From: Macrostomum hystrix
Lineage: Eukaryota; Platyhelminthes; Macrostomidae
Assembly (NCBI GenBank): GCA_950097015.1
Contig: CATNEN010000038.1
Span: 5,315,001 to 5,379,000, forward strand
Reading direction: 5' to 3'
Length of the DNA: 64,000 nt
Shown: positions 44,201 to 55,790 of the stretch, in pieces
Layout of the letters: the number at the start of each line of letters is the position of its first letter
How positions within the stretch are numbered: the first letter of the stretch is position 1
Program-made: the position numbers and the translations under genes
The notes under the pieces: model-generated
What the model was told of the DNA's origin: nothing
Database searches by the model: none
What the model saw: the letters and a program-made list of their open reading frames with translations, nothing else

Positions 44201-47200
44201 ACAAATCCTTAGGCTCCATCATCACCGCTGATGACATTCGCTCCTACATGGTCGACGAGCCGCAGCCAATCACCGTGGAGCTGGGCGCCAGACGCCTCCG
44301 CCTGCACTCGATGCCTCCGCCGTGCAGCGGCGCCGTGCTCGGCTTCGTTCTCAACGTAATGGACGGATTCGACAATAAAGCGAACTTAAAACAGGACCTG
44401 GACAGCTATACCAACTTCCTGCACCGTCTGATCGAAGCCTTTAAATTTGGATACGCGAAGAGGTAGCTTGTCGATTGTCTGCCAGAGAAAATCTATTTTT
44501 ATCTACTACGATGTAAACATCACGTGACATCTGACCCTGTGAGCTAAAAATAGCATCATTTGTGTTACACTGAATGCAACGCGCTCACATATGGGGGGTC
44601 AGTGGCAACAGCGGTTAACGCTTTCATTTCTCGCACCAAGGCCCCTGAGTTCGATTCTGTGGCGAGGCCGCATTCATTTGGGGCAAAGCTGCGGAGAGAA
44701 GGCCTGGGGGCCTGTCGTGCAATTTATGCCCTTGAGGGCCAACCTCCAAGTCGCAGTGAGATTGTACACTGCCTGACAAGGAAAAAGTCAGGGCAGATGT
44801 TCACCCTTATATAATTTTGTGCCTGCGTACAGTATCTATGTGCGTGTGTGCTCAGGAGTCAGCGAAATGGGCAGAATTGCCTCCTCGCTGGCTGCGTGTC
44901 TAGTGTCACCAAATTATGTGCCATTGCCCACAGCCCTCCTAGGATTATTATCATTAACAACGCGCACACGTCATCTTTGCCCAGATCTGCCTTAGGCGAT
45001 GCGAGGTACGTCAACGTCACTGAGCTCGTGGCCAACCTGACTTCCGGCGCCTACGCCAATGAAATCCGGTCCAAAATCACGGACGAATTCACACACGATG
45101 TGAATTATTACGGGCCTAGCTTCGAGTGGCAGCCAGACCACGGCACCACCCACATCTCATTGGTGGACTCCGAGGGCAGCTCCGTTGTTGTCACCTCGAC
45201 TATTAACGAATAGTGAGTTTGAACCGCGAACGGAACACCCCTGTACACCCCTGTGTGAGTGAGTGTGTTCAGGAGTCAGCGGAACGGAAAAAATACAAAT
45301 GCGAAATCCCACATACTTTATTATGGCCTGAGCATAGAGATTTAATAAAAAACTCTCCACTGCTCAACTCTCCACTGCTCAACTCTCCACTGCTCAACTC
45401 TCCACTGCTCAACTCTCCACTGCTCAACTCTCCACTGCTCAACTCTCCACTGCTCAACTCTCCACTGCTAATATCTCCACTGCTCAACTCTCCACTGCTC
45501 AACTCTCCACTGCTAATTTCTCCACTGCTCAACTCTCCACTGCTCAACTCTCCACTGCTCAACTCTCCACTGCTCAACTCTCCACTGCTAATTTCTCCAC
45601 TGCTCAACTCTCCACTGCTCAACTCTCCACTGCTCAACTCTCCACTGCTAATTTCTCCACTGCTCAACTCTCCACTGCTCAACTCTCCACTGCTCAACTC
45701 TCCACTGCTCAACTCTCCACTGCTAATTTCTCCACTGCTCAACTCTCCACTGCTCAACTCTCCACTGCTCAACTCTCCACTGCTAATTTCTCCACTGCTC
45801 AACTCTCCACTGCTCAACTCTCCACTGCTCAACTCTCCACTGCTAATTTCTCCACTGCTTAATTCTCCACTGCTCAACTCTCCACTGCTCAACTCTCCAC
45901 TGGTCAACTCTCCACTGCTCAACTCTCCACTGCTCAATTCTCCACTGCTCATTTCTGCACTGCTCAATTCTCCACTGCTCAACTTTCCACTGCTCAACTT
46001 CGCCAGCTTCGGATCGTTGATCAAAGGCCCCAAGACTGGGATTCTGTACAACAACGAGATGGACGACTTTTCTATTCCAAACCGGACCAATTCATACAAC
46101 TTGCCGCCTTCTGAGTCCAACTTCATCCAGGCTGGTGAGTCCGGACTCTGTGCTCAGATTTTCAGTTTGAGTTATTTTCATCTTTGTTGAGATTTTTGTA
46201 TTTATAGTGATATTTTATGATCTCTGATGAGGTTTTGAGATCTCCGGTGAGATTTTAAGATCTCCGGTGAGATTTTGAGATCTCCGGTGAGATTTTAAGA
46301 TCTCCGGTGAGATTTTGAGATCTCCGGTGAGATTTTGTGATCTCCGGTGAGATTTTGTGATCTCTGATGTTTAAGTGCAATCACTGTGAAATTCTCACTT
46401 ATCTTTCCTTCCTTGAAACACCTCAAGCTAGCGCGACGTCCCCTTGAACCCGTCACCCGCAGGCAAACGCCCGATGTCGTCAATGTCGCCAGTGTTTGTC
46501 ACAGAGCAGGGCACGGAGCAGCTCAGGTACATTGGCGGTGGCGCTGGCGGCTCCCTTATCACCACAGCCGTAGCCTACGTGCTGGCCAGGCAGATTTACC
46601 TGAACGAGACAGTGAAGGAGGCCACTGACGCCTTTAGGCTGCACCACCAGCTGGTGCCCAATCACATCATGTACTTCAACTACGACTCTGTGGCTCAGGA
46701 GGTGAGAGCACCCAATGCTGATTCGCTTACAATCTATCGTGTGCGCGAGCCCGTCATTAGCAAAACAACTTCGGCTATTCGTCAGTGGTTCTTCAGGAAT
46801 TTGTCAGTGTTTCTTCAGGAATTTGTCAGTGTCTCTTCAGGAATTCGTCAGTGTTTCTTCAGGAATTCGTCAGTGTTTCTTCAGGAATTCGTCAGTGTTT
46901 CTTCAGGAATTTGTCTGTGTCTCTTCAGGAATTTGTCTGTGTCTCTTCAGGAATTCGTCAGTGGTTCTTCAGGACTTCGTCAGTGTCTCTTCAGGAATTC
47001 GTCAGTGTCTCTTCAGGAATTTGTCAGTGTTTCTTCAGAGATTCGTCAGTGTTTCTTCAGGAATTCGTCAGTGTCTCATCAGGAATTCGTCAGTGTCTCT
47101 TCAGGAATTCGTCAGTGCTTCTTTAGGAATTCGTCAGTGTCTCTTCAGGAATTCGTCAGTGTTTCTTCAGGAATTCGTCAGTGTCTCTTCAGGAATTCGT

Positions 47201-48380
47201 CAGTGTTTCTTCAGGAATTTGTCAGTGTCTCTTCAGGAATTCGTCAGTGTTTCTTCAGGAATTTGTCTGTGTCTCTTCAGGAATTCGTCAGTGTTTCTTC
47301 AGGAATTCGTCAGTGTTTCTTCAGGAATTCGTCAGTGTTTCTTCAGGAATTTGTCTGTGTCTCTTCAGGAATTCGTCAGTGGTTCTTCAGGACTTCGTCA
47401 GTGTCTCTTCAGGAATTCGTCAGTGTTTCTTCAGGAATTTGTCAGTGTTTCTTCAGAGATTCGTCAGTGTTTCTTCAGGAATTCGTCAGTGTCTCATCAG
47501 GAATTCGTCAGTGTCTCTTCAGGAATTCGTCAATGCTTCTTTAGGAATTCGTCAGTGTCTCTTCAGGAATTCGTCAGTGTTTCTTCAGGAATTCGTCAGT
47601 GTCTCTTCAGGAATTCGTCAGTGTTTCTTCAGGAATTTGTCTGTGTCTCTTCAGGAATTCGTCAGTGGTTCTTCAGGACTTCGTCAGTGTCTATTCAGGA
47701 ATTCGTCAGTGTTTCTTCAGGAATTTGTCAGTGTTTCTTCAGAGATTCGTCAGTGTTTCTTCAGGAATTCGTCAGTGTCTCATCAGGAATTCGTCAGTGT
47801 CTCTTCAGGAATTCGTCAGTGCTTCTTTAGGAATTCGTCAGTGTTTCATCAGGAATTCGTCAGTGTTTCTTCAGGAATTCGTCAGTGTTTCTTCAGGAAT
47901 TCGTCAGTGTTTCTTCAGGAATTTGTCAGTGTTTCTTCAGGAATTCGTCAGTGGTTCTTTAGGAATTCGTCAGTGTCTCATCAGGAATTTGTCAGTGCTT
48001 CTTCAGGAATTCGTCAGTGTCTCTTCAGGAAGTCGTCAGTGTTTCTTTAGGATTTTTCAGTGGTTTTTAGGTGTGTTTTTTAATTCATTTTTTCTGCGTT
48101 TTCTCAGTAAGCGTCTGTCGTTTGTCCAGCTTCTATTGGGGCAAAAGTACATTTATAAGTCGTGGTAGCTTCAGGAGTTCGTCTTTTCCTCCATTTTAGA
48201 CGTTTGTCGTAAACTTTGCCGTTAATTTTGCAGACGATATTGTCGGCGCTGGCCAGAAAGGGCCACAAAGCCCAGCTGACAACTTCGCGCAGCGTCGTGG
48301 AAGCCATGCACAGACTGGACGACGGCACCTGGCAGACCAGCGGCGACTTCAGGAAGCCTGCGAAACCTGCCGGCTTCTGA
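41286..48380 (+). CDS. GGT1-like: Gamma-glutamyltransferase, complete nine-exon gene
   Basis: Transfers gamma-glutamyl groups from glutathione at the outer cell surface; made as a single-pass type II precursor that cleaves itself. Exons: 41286-41350, 42336-42466, 42649-42877, 43423-43886, 44213-44462, 44985-45212, 46007-46134, 46463-46701, 48234-48380; all junctions are GT-AG with matching phases and total 626 residues (human about 569). Visible: short cytosolic N-terminus; signal anchor GVLIALVFTFALLAAVFLG; NSHSAGIGGGSFLMHF; substrate Arg in DYRETAP; autocleavage/catalytic Thr in HGTTHISL; EMDDFS; MSSMSP serines; GGGAGGSLITT; and C-terminal PAGF. All key active-site residues are present, so the enzyme should be active. 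The start is the first ATG, giving a 21-codon exon. AATAAA signals at 48848 and 48863 may end the transcript. Six of eight introns hold a tandem array. Confidence 0.95.
41480..42296. repeat. 35-bp minisatellite, GGT intron 1
   Basis: About 23 copies of a 35-bp unit (core CAGATCCTCAGGTGCGGGGG then CTGGGCACTCTCCCT), changing to a GGGCAGGCTCCATCAGATCC form at the right end. Confidence 0.96.
42905..43405. repeat. 33-bp minisatellite with GTCACGTGAC, GGT intron 3
   Basis: Fifteen copies of a 33-bp unit (AGCCTGAACCCACAGGTTGG then TCACGTGACCAGT). About 13 contain the perfect palindrome GTCACGTGAC, the others GTCACGTGGC. Confidence 0.96.
43921..44126. repeat. 16-bp minisatellite, GGT intron 4
   Basis: About 13 nearly identical copies of GATCGGGATCTGAAGA. 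Very low divergence suggests recent expansion. Confidence 0.96.
44592..44944 (+). mobile_element. tRNA-derived SINE, longest copy, GGT intron 5
   Basis: About 350 bp: head GGTCAGTGGCAACAGCGGTT with B box GAGTTCGATTCTGTGGCGAG; body GCTGCGGAGAGAAGGCCTGG, TTTATGCCCTTGAGGGCCAA; and tail TGTGCTCAGGAGTCAGCGAA...GTGTCACCAAATTATG. Best guide to the full family consensus. Confidence 0.87.
45225..45290 (+). mobile_element. SINE tail fragment, GGT intron 6
   Basis: GTGTGAGTGAGTGTGTTCAG and GAGTCAGCGGAACGG match the 3' part of the SINE family; the rest is missing. Confidence 0.45.
45353..46000. repeat. 15-bp minisatellite, GGT intron 6
   Basis: About 43 copies of TCCACTGCTCAACTC with TAATTTC variants at regular intervals. 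The array runs to within about 6 bp of the exon 7 acceptor, so the acceptor's own pyrimidine tract is repeat-derived. Confidence 0.97.
46218..46372. repeat. 20-bp minisatellite, GGT intron 7
   Basis: About eight copies of GAGATCTCCGGTGAGATTTT with GTGATCTC variants. Confidence 0.93.
46775..48075. repeat. 22-bp minisatellite, GGT intron 8
   Basis: About 59 copies of a 22-bp unit (core TTCAGGAATTCGTCAGTGTC). A longer series of variants of about 345 bp (containing CTTCAGGACTTCGTC, CTTCAGAGATTCG and GTGCTTCTTTAGG) occurs three times (about 46.96, 47.39 and 47.68 kb), showing block duplication. All three plus frames are open; not coding. Confidence 0.96.
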
Positions 48381-48940
48381 GCAGCTGGAAGAACACGGCC
48401 TCTCAAACTTGCTCTGGGATTTTTATGAAATCTAACTCGACAAACATCCCAAAGTTATCGATCCTTCAACTTCAAAGACATGCTCGAGCTGACTGCCCAG
48501 ACTTCATAAACAACCCAAATTCTGATTGAGTTCATAAACGCCCCATACTTTCCGACCCCCCGATCTTGTTGCTTTTGTAAATTTAGTTCAAGTCTTGCTT
48601 TTTTTAAATCATTCACGTTTTTTGGTACACAACCCTTAATTGTGCATGCAATTTGTTGATGAAAATAATTCTTCGGATGTTTACTTAAGACTCCGCTACA
48701 TTTATGCTGTTTTGTTTGTTCAAATTATTGTGATTTCATGCATGATTTCTCTGCTGAATCACTGGCTGCCAAATCTATACTTGTTACTGTATAGTAGAGT
48801 GTCTTGAGAAATAGCTGTTCCGTAAATATTTAAATATGTTTCCAGATAATAAAAACTATTTTAATAAAACAAATTTCGATAAATTGCGCCCGCTACTCGT
48901 AACTGGTGCTGCTGTTAATGCTAGGGCTGTGTTTCGTGCG
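48381..48940 (+). other. GGT 3' UTR region
   Basis: No other gene. AATAAA at 48848-48853 and 48863-48868, about 470-490 bases after the stop, are the likely poly(A) signals. Confidence 0.6.
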
Positions 48941-49560
48941 CATAACTCTCGTGTCGATCTTAGACAACTCTCGTGTCGATCTTAGACAACTCTCGTGTCG
49001 ATCTTAGACAACTCTCGTGTCGATCTTAGACAACTCTCGTGTAAATCTTAGACAACTCTCATGTCGATCTTAGATAACTCTCGTGTCGATCTTAGACAAC
49101 TCTCATGTCGATCTTAGACAACTCTCGTGTCGATCTTAGACAACTCTCATGTCGATCTTAGACAATTCTCATGTCGATCTTAGACAACTCTCATGTCGAT
49201 CTTAGACAACTCTCGTGTCGATCTTAGACAACTCTCGTGTCGATCTTAGACAACTCTCATGTCGATCTTAGACAACTCTCGTGTCGATCTTAGACAACTC
49301 TCGTGTCGATCTTAGACAACTCTCGTGTCGATCTCAGACAACTCTCATGTCGATCTTAGACAACTCTCGTGTCGATCTTAGACAACTCTCGTGTCGATCT
49401 TAGACTACTCTCGTGTCGATCTTAGACAACTCTCGTGTCGATCTTAGACAACTCTCATGTCGATCTTAGATAACTCTCGTGTAAATCTTAGACAACTCTC
49501 ATGTCGATCTTAGATAACTCTCGTGTAAATCTAAGATAACTCTCATATACATCTCAGATG
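48941..49560. repeat. 22-bp minisatellite downstream of GGT
   Basis: About 28 copies of a 22-bp unit (TCTCGTGTCGATCTTAGACA then AC), with CATGTC and GTAAATC variants and decay at the right end. Confidence 0.96.
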
Positions 49561-50203
49561 ACTCTTATCGATCTCACGTTGTTCTCTGGTTAATCTTGAA
49601 TCACTCTCATATCGGTCTCCGATCATATCTCTCACCCACGTCCCAGCTGTAAATTAGTTGCGCCCATTTACTTAAAAAACAGTCACAAAATGGTTTTGTT
49701 TTAATGATGAACTTGGCAGTTTAATATTTGCTAGTCAGTCCTACTTTAACTTATCGCGTCCAGTTTCTTTAAGATAGAAATAATCAGAGTACAGTAAACT
49801 GTTGGCAGTACGCATGTAAGCCGCTTATCAACTGAATGTTCGACGCTGGTGGCTGCTTTGTGGCAGCTTATCTTATCGACTGCGCTCGTCCCCAATAGGA
49901 AAAAATCCCGTTTTTTTCGCGGATGCGTCCCGAGTTGTGTGTGGCTCATAACCACCTTCTGCGTAGGCGATTCACGCTCTGCGGTCGTATAAGCTGCTCA
50001 AGGGTACCAAAAATACAGCCCGCAATTGCTCAGACAAGCCTCTCGCATGTAAGACTCTCGCGTAACTTTCTGTAGCTTAGTCTCTGACGCACTCATGAAC
50101 TTGTAAGTCATCAACCTGTGTTGTTTCTTACTTCAGTTTTTGCGTATAATTAATTGCCTTCTAAGGTCAAAATGTACCAGGCAGTACCACTATTGAGGCA
50201 TCT
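49561..50203. other. Spacer before second GPCR
   Basis: No clear gene. An upstream exon of the GPCR at 51.8 kb may lie here but I cannot identify it. Confidence 0.35.
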
Positions 50204-51735
50204 CACATAGCAGTCCACACCCCAAGCAGTCCACACCAAGCAGTCCACACCCCAAGAAGTCCACACCCCATGCAGTCCACACCCCAAGCATTCCACACCT
50301 CAACCAGCAGACACCCCATGCAGTCCACACCCCAAGCATTCCACACCCCATGCAGTCCACACCCCAAGCAGTCCACAAACCGAAACCGTTCACACCCCAA
50401 GCAGTCAACACTCCAAGCAGTCCACACCCCAAGCATTCCACACCTCAACCAGCAGACACCCCATGCAGTCCACACCCCAAGCATTCCACACCCCATGCAG
50501 TCCACACCCCAAGCAGTCCACACCCCATGCAGTCCACACCCCAAGAAGTCCACACTCCAAGCAGTCCACACCCCATGCAGTCCACACCCCAAGAAGTCCA
50601 CACTCCAAGCAGTCCACACCCCAAACCTTTCACACCCCAAGCAGTCAACACTCCAAGCAGTCCACACCAAGCAGTCCACACCCCAAGCAGTCCACACCCC
50701 AAGCAGTCCACACCCCATGCAGTCCACACCCCAAGCATTCCACACCTCAACCAGCAGACACCCCATGCAGTCCACACCCCAAGCATTCCACACCCCATGC
50801 AGTCCACACCCCAAGCATTCCACACCTCAACCAGCAGACACCCCATGCAGTCCACACCCCAAGCATTCCACACCCCATGCAGTCCACACCCCAAGCAGTC
50901 CACAAACCGAAACCGTTCACACCCCAAGCAGTCAACACTCCAAGCAGTCCACACCCCAAGCATTCCACACCTCAACCAGCAGACACCCCATGCAGTCCAC
51001 ACCCCAAGCATTCCACACCCCATGCAGTCCACACCCCAAGCAGTCCACACCCCATGCAGTCCACACCCCAAGAAGTCCACACTCCAAGCAGTCCACACCC
51101 CATGCAGTCCACACCCCAAGAAGTCCACACTCCAAGCAGTCCACACCCCAAACCTTTCACACCCCAAGCAGTCAACACTCCAAGCAGTCCACACCAAGCA
51201 GTCCACACCCCAAGCAGTCCACACCCCAAGCAGTCCACACACCATGCAGTCCACACCCCAAGCATTCCACACCCCAACCAGCAGACACCCCATGCAGTCC
51301 ACACCCCAAGCATTCCACACCCCAACCAGCAGACACCCTGAGTCCACACCCCAAGCAGTCCACACCCCAAGCAGTCCACACCCCAAGCAGTCCACACCCC
51401 AACCAGCAGACACCCCAACCAGCAGACACCCCATGCAGTCCACACCCCAACCAGCAGACACCCCATGCAGTCCACACCCCAAGCAGTCCACACCCCAAGC
51501 AGTCCACACCCCAAGCAGTCCACACCCCAAGCAGTCCACACCCCAAGCAGTCCACACCCCAAGCAGTCCACACCCCAAGCAGTCCACACCCCAAGCAGTC
51601 CACACCCCAAGCAGTCCACACCCCAACCAGCAGACACCCCATGCAGTCCACACCCCAAGCAGTCCACACCCCATGCAGTCCACACCCCATGCAGTCCACA
51701 CCCCATGCAGTCCACACCCCAACCAGCCGACTCCC
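50204..51735. repeat. 16-bp minisatellite before GPCR 2
   Basis: About 95 units of CAGTCCACACCCCAAG with CATGCAGTCC, CATTCCACAC and CAACCAGCAGACACC variants. A segment of about 540 bp is duplicated (for example GTCCACAAACCGAAACCG at about 50370 and 50900). Apparent ORFs on both strands are artefacts. Confidence 0.96.
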
Positions 51736-51819
51736 CAAATCAGGCATAGCCAAAGCAGTAAGCAGTAACTAATATCCATTGGCAAATATCAGTTATAACT
51801 CCCATTTATACTCGGACAG

Positions 51820-53058
51820 AGGAAATTCAAGCTCAGTTGAAGTTGCGGTCGCCAGCAGCGAAGCACCGAGTCCGCTGATATTTGGACTGCTCACCGCTCA
51901 GGCAGCGGTGGGCTACTCCACCCTCGCCTGCGGCCTTATCTTCAACTGTCACGTGATTTTGGCTTTCCGCCGACCCTGCTATCTGAACGACTCAACCCGC
52001 CTGCTGCTGCTTGGCTGCAGCGCCGCCGACATCGCCGTTTTGGTCGTCTCGCTGCTCAACTACCAGCTGTCCCGCCTGCACGGCGTGTCGATAAGAGCAA
52101 TGAATGACTTCCTGTGCAAGCTACACCCCGCGTTGGTGAACTTCTGCACCTTCGCTGCTCACTGGCTGCTGGCGCTGCTCTGCGCCGAGCGGTGGGTGGC
52201 GGCCACTCGGCCGAGACGCTTCAGCTGCTGCTCCAGCCGCAGCCGCCTGCTGGCCCTGGTGATGCTGCTCTGCAATGTGGCCCTACTATCAGCAGTCACC
52301 ATCTTCCTGGTGGTGGCGCACGGACCGAACAGAGCCTGCGACCTCATCGATAATAGCACCGCGACGGTACTGATTGTCAACGGAATAGACTTCGCGCTGC
52401 GCATCGCTGCTCCGACTGTCGTTATGGCCGGCTCTCTGGGACTCCGGTTGGTGATTAGGGATTGGCTGTCTTCGGGATTGGCTGGCTTCGGGATTGGCTG
52501 TCTTCGGGATTGGCTGGCTTCGGGATTGGCTGGCTTCGGGATTGGCTGGCTTCGGGATTGGCTAGCTTCGGGATTGGCTGGCTTCGGGATTGGCTGGCGA
52601 TTGCAGTCCGCTGATTGGCTGTCAGACTCTATTTCGGTCGCTGGCTCCGCAGATACAGAGCTTATTACAAGAGCCGGTCGGCTAGCCCGATTCAGTCGAT
52701 GTCGAATCTGAAGCAGCCGCTGGACGACACAGTCCGGTCGCTGATGTTCGTGCTGGTGTACACGGTCCTGACCGGTCTGCCTGGCCGAGTCTGCTTTTGC
52801 CTTCGGCGTCAGCTGGCCAGCGCCGGCATGCTGAGCTCGTTGGAGGCCGACCAGCTCATCGACTCGCTCATTGTGCTGGCCTACACTGTCCACTGTGCTC
52901 GGCCAGTCATCATGGCCATCACCTCCAGACGATTCCGACGCTGCTGCCGCCGTCAGCTGCCCTGCCCGAGCGCCAGAGTCGGCCCGGCCAAGTCGGCAAA
53001 GCCGTCCTCCTCCTCCTCGGCTGCCGACAAGTCACAGCAGCGTCGGCCAGCCAGTTGA
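51820..53058 (+). CDS. Divergent class A GPCR (start exon not found)
   Basis: Two exons are supported: one ending at 52446 and one at 52626-53058, joined in phase (CTCCG|ACTC restores RLYFGRWLRRYRAYY). The open frame extends left to a stop at 51770 without any usable ATG, so the coding start is probably in an upstream exon; a possible acceptor is CTCGGACAG at 51819. Seven hydrophobic segments are visible: TM1 (LLTAQAAVGYSTLACGLIF), TM2 (LLLLGCSAADIAVLVVSLL), Cys in FLCKLHPA before TM3, ERW in place of DRY, Cys in RACDLIDN, TM6 (SLMFVLVYTVLTGLPG) and TM7 ending RPVIMAI in place of NPxxY. Motifs are eroded, so subfamily and ligand are unknown; a lineage-specific orphan receptor is likely. The C-tail is Ser/Lys-rich. 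Confidence 0.72.
52447..52625 (+). repeat. GPCR 2 intron made of 16-bp repeats
   Basis: This 179-bp GT-AG intron is almost entirely CTTCGGGATTGGCTGG units (about nine copies). The GATTGGCTGTC form is found both near the donor and at the acceptor. Confidence 0.85.
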
Positions 53059-53200
53059 GCTCACAGTGCAAAATCGGATTGTATTGAAGTCAGGGTTAAG
53101 GACATTGTGGTTTGAGCTCAATATGAATTCAGTTATGCGGATATAGCTCTGGCTGAGGTTTAAGTTGAACACCGTTTGAGTTGAGTCCACAGCGTTCAAC
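53059..53200 (+). other. 3' flank of GPCR 2
   Basis: Short unique sequence that grades into the following array through decayed units (GTTTGAGTTGAG). Confidence 0.5.
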
Positions 53201-55790
53201 TTAAACTGGGGGTTGAGCACAGTTTGGGTTGAACACAGTATGGGTTGAGCACAGTATGTGTTAAGCACAGCATGGGCTGAGCACAGATTGGGTTGAGCAC
53301 AGTTTGGGGTGAGCACAGTATGGGTTGAGCACAGTTTGGGTTGAGCACAGTATGGGTTGAGCACAGTTTGGGGTGATCGCACAGTATGGGTTGAGCACAG
53401 GTTAGGTTGAACACAGTATGGGTTGAGCACAGTATGGGCTTAGCACAGTATGGGTTAAACACAGTATGGGTTGAGCACAGTATGGGTTAAGCACAGTATG
53501 GGCTGAGCACAGTATGGGTTAAACACAGTATGGGTTGAGCACAGTATGGGCTTAGCACAGTATGGGTTGAGCACAGTATGGGCTGAGCACAGTATGGGTT
53601 AAACACAGTATGGGTTAAGCACAGTATGGGCTGAGAACAGTATGGGTTGAGCACAGTATGGGTTGAGCACAGTATGGGTTAAACACAGTATGTGTTAAGC
53701 ACAGCATGGGCTGAGCACAGATTGGGTTGAGCACAGTTTGGGGTAAGCACAGTATGGGTTGAGCACAGTTTGGGTTGAGCACAGTATGGGTTGAGCACAG
53801 TTTGGAGTGATCGCACAGTATGGGTTGAGCACAGGTTAGGTTGAACACAGTATGGGTTGAGCACAGTATGGGCTGAGCACAGTATGGGTTAAACACAGTA
53901 TGGGTTGAGCACAGTATGGGTTAAGCACAGTATGGGCTGAGCACAGTTTGGGGTGATCGCACAGTATGGGTTGAGCACAGGTTAGGTTGAACACAGTATG
54001 GGTTGAGCACAGTATGGGCTGAGCACAGTATGGGTTAAACACAGAATGGGTTGAGCACAGTATGGGTTAAGCACAGTATGGGCTGAGCACAGTATGGGTT
54101 AAACACAGTATGGGTTGAGCACAGTATGGGCTTAGCACAGTATGGGTTGAGCACAGTATGGGCTTAGCACAGTATGGGTTAAACACAGTATGGGTTAAGC
54201 ACAGTATGGGCTGAGAACAGTATGGGTTGAGCACAGTATGGGTTGAGCACAGTATGGGTTAAACACAGTATGTGTTAAGCACAGCATGGGCTGAGCACAG
54301 ATTGGGTTGAGCACAGTTTGGGGTGAGCACAGTATGGGTTGAGCACAGTTTGGGTTGAGCACAGTATGGGTTGAGCACAGTTTGGGGTGATCGCACAGAA
54401 TGGGTTGAGCACAGGTTAGGTTGAACACAGTATGGGTTGAGCACAGTATGGGCTTAGCACAGTATGGGTTAAACACAGTATGGGTTGAGCACAGTATGGG
54501 TTAAGCACAGTATGGGCTGAGCACAGTATGGGTTAAACACAGTATGGGTTGAGCACAGTATGGGCTTAGCACAGTATGGGTTGAGCACAGTATGGGCTGA
54601 GCACAGTATGGGTTAAACACAGTATGGGTTAAGCACAGTATGGGCTGAGAACAGTATGGGTTGAGCACAGTATGGGTTGAGCACAGTATGGGTTAAACAC
54701 AGTATGTGTTAAGCACAGCATGGGCTGAGCACAGATTGGGTTGAGCACAGTTTGGGGTAAGCACAGTATGGGTTGAGCACAGTTTGGGTTGAGCACAGTA
54801 TGGGTTGAGCACAGTTTGGGGTGATCGCACAGTATGGGTTGAGCACAGGTTAGGTTGAACACAGTATGGGTTGAGCACAGTATGGGCTGAGCACAGTATA
54901 GGTTAAACACAGTATGGGCTGAGCACAGTATGGGTTAAACACAGTATGGGTTGAGCACAGTATGGGCTTAGCACAGTATGGGTTGAGCACAGTATGGGCT
55001 TAGCACAGTATGGGTTAAACACAGTATGGGTTAAGCACAGTATGGGCTGAGAACAGTATGGGTTGAGCACAGTATGGGTTGAGCACAGTATGGGTTAAAC
55101 ACAGTATGTGTTAAGCACAGCATGGGCTGAGCACAGATTGGGTTGAGCACAGTTTGGGGTGAGCACAGTATGGGTTGAGCACAGTTTGGGTTGAGCACAG
55201 TATGGGTTGAGCACAGTTTGGGGTGATCGCACAGTATGGGTTGAGCACAGGTTAGGTTGAACACAGTATGGGTTGAGCACAGTATGGGCTTAGCACAGTA
55301 TGGGTTAAACACAGTATGGGTTGAGCACAGTATGGGTTAAGCACAGTATAGGCTGAGCACAGTATGGGTTAAACACAGTATGGGTTGAGCACAGTATGGG
55401 CTTAGCACAGTATGGGTTGAGCACAGTATGGGCTGAGCACAGTATGGGTTAAACACAGTATGGGTTAAGCACAGTATGGGCTGAGAACAGTATGGGTTGA
55501 GCACAGTATGGGTTGAGCACAGTATGGGTTAAACACAGTATGGGTTGAGCACAGTATGGGTTGAGCACAGTATGGGTTGAGCACAGTATGGGCTGAGAAC
55601 AGTATGGGATGAGCACAGTATGGGCTGAGCACAGTATGGGTTAAACACAGTATGGGTTGAGCACAGTATGGGCTGAGCACAGTATGGGTTAAACACAGTA
55701 TGGGTTGAGCACAGTATGGGTTGAGCACAGTATGGGTTGAGCACAGTGTGGGGTTGAGCGCAGTATGGGCTGAGCACAGTACGGTTTGAG
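53201..55790. repeat. 16-bp minisatellite with ~434-bp higher-order period
   Basis: About 160 copies of CAGTATGGGTTGAGCA with GGCTGAGCA, GGGTTAAACA, GGGCTTAGCA and TTTGGGTTGAGCA variants. The marker GTGATCGCACAG occurs at about 53373, 53809, 53954, 54388, 54821 and 55225, mostly 404-435 bp apart, showing higher-order duplication. Confidence 0.95.

Noticed and set aside
44591-44814. Short ORFs at 44.6-44.8 kb
   Set aside because: They lie within the SINE copy and recur in other SINE copies with frameshifts.
48104-48406. Minus-strand ORF over the last GGT exon
   Set aside because: It is the antisense shadow of exon 9 (48234-48380), whose plus frame matches the GGT C-terminus.
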